A DNA stretch of 64,000 nucleotides, from NCBI GenBank assembly GCA_003956705.1, contig QZCP01000379.1, positions 124,001 through 188,000 on the forward strand. Reading direction: 5' to 3'. Numbering within the stretch: position 1 is the stretch's first letter; every line of letters starts with the position of its first letter. This DNA is from Brevipalpus yothersi (Eukaryota; Arthropoda; Arachnida; Trombidiformes; Tenuipalpidae). A program made the translations under genes and the position numbers. Under the pieces are notes generated by a model that saw nothing but the letters and a program-made list of their open reading frames with translations, did no database searches and was not told the origin of the DNA. Below are positions 63,919-64,000 of this stretch, in pieces.

Positions 63919-64000
63919 TGCACAAAATGTTACGATAGCACTTAAGTCTCTCTCATGAGCTCTTCATTTCTCACTCTTCTCTCTCTTTCTCTCGCTCTTT

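Larger units (their letters stand above)
60226..64000. other. Region upstream of Tmc, no recognised gene
   Basis: Probably contains the Tmc promoter and 5' UTR exons. It has short GA/CT tracts (near 60862-60897, 61197-61210 and 62596-62620) but no long repeat. Three open frames here deserve a look and are listed separately (61645-61962, 61909-62337, 63730-63918). None matches a family I know. Confidence 0.45.

Noticed and set aside
1..64000. Transposons, long terminal repeats, viral insertions, CRISPR arrays
   Set aside because: No transposase, reverse transcriptase or integrase motifs, no long direct or inverted terminal repeats, and no repeat-spacer array could be seen by eye. A database search could still find degraded copies.

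Overview
The window is nuclear DNA of an animal. Genes are split by many GT-AG introns, with stretches of 60 bp to 7 kb between exons. It is AT-rich (by eye about 35-37% GC) and unusually rich in (CT)n/(GA)n microsatellites. The gene set (pointed-type ETS factor, leucokinin receptor, AMPA-type glutamate receptor, a TMC channel) points to an arthropod. A chelicerate or mite is my guess from protein character, but the sequence does not prove it. I see no bacterial genes, CRISPR array, recognisable transposon or tRNA.

Layout. 1-2954: microsatellite-rich upstream DNA with no convincing gene. 2955-11546 (+): a pointed/Ets1-type transcription factor in five exons, with a P1-like first exon and no PNT/SAM domain. 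11547-15601: intergenic. 15602-27782 (-): a leucokinin-type neuropeptide GPCR with exons spread over 12 kb. 27783-29387: a shared divergent upstream region. 29388-46706 (+): an AMPA-type ionotropic glutamate receptor. I could join it in frame over 17 exons into about 893 residues, from signal peptide to C terminus. 47567-48917 (+): proteasome ATPase Rpt3. 49418-49900 (-): mitochondrial ribosomal protein S18C. 50594-60225 (-): a TMC channel, joined in frame over 20 exons into about 1055 residues. 60226-64000: no recognised gene, a few unexplained ORFs.

Three of the five large genes act in neurons or sensory cells: fast glutamatergic transmission, leucokinin signalling and TMC mechanosensation. 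The other two large genes have a different role: pointed is a MAPK-responsive transcription factor and Rpt3 is housekeeping, as is the small mRpS18C gene. The gene models rest on matching exon phases at every junction and on conserved family motifs. No transcript evidence was available.

The most interesting points are: an arginine fixed in the genome at the AMPA receptor Q/R site (42172-42174), where vertebrate GluA2 depends on RNA editing; a vertebrate-like split R/G codon next to a flip/flop-type exon; a long Ser/Thr-rich, mucin-like insert in the extracellular loop of the TMC channel; and a cluster of ETS motifs, including a palindromic pair and a nearby G-quadruplex-like tract, inside an intron of the ETS gene itself.
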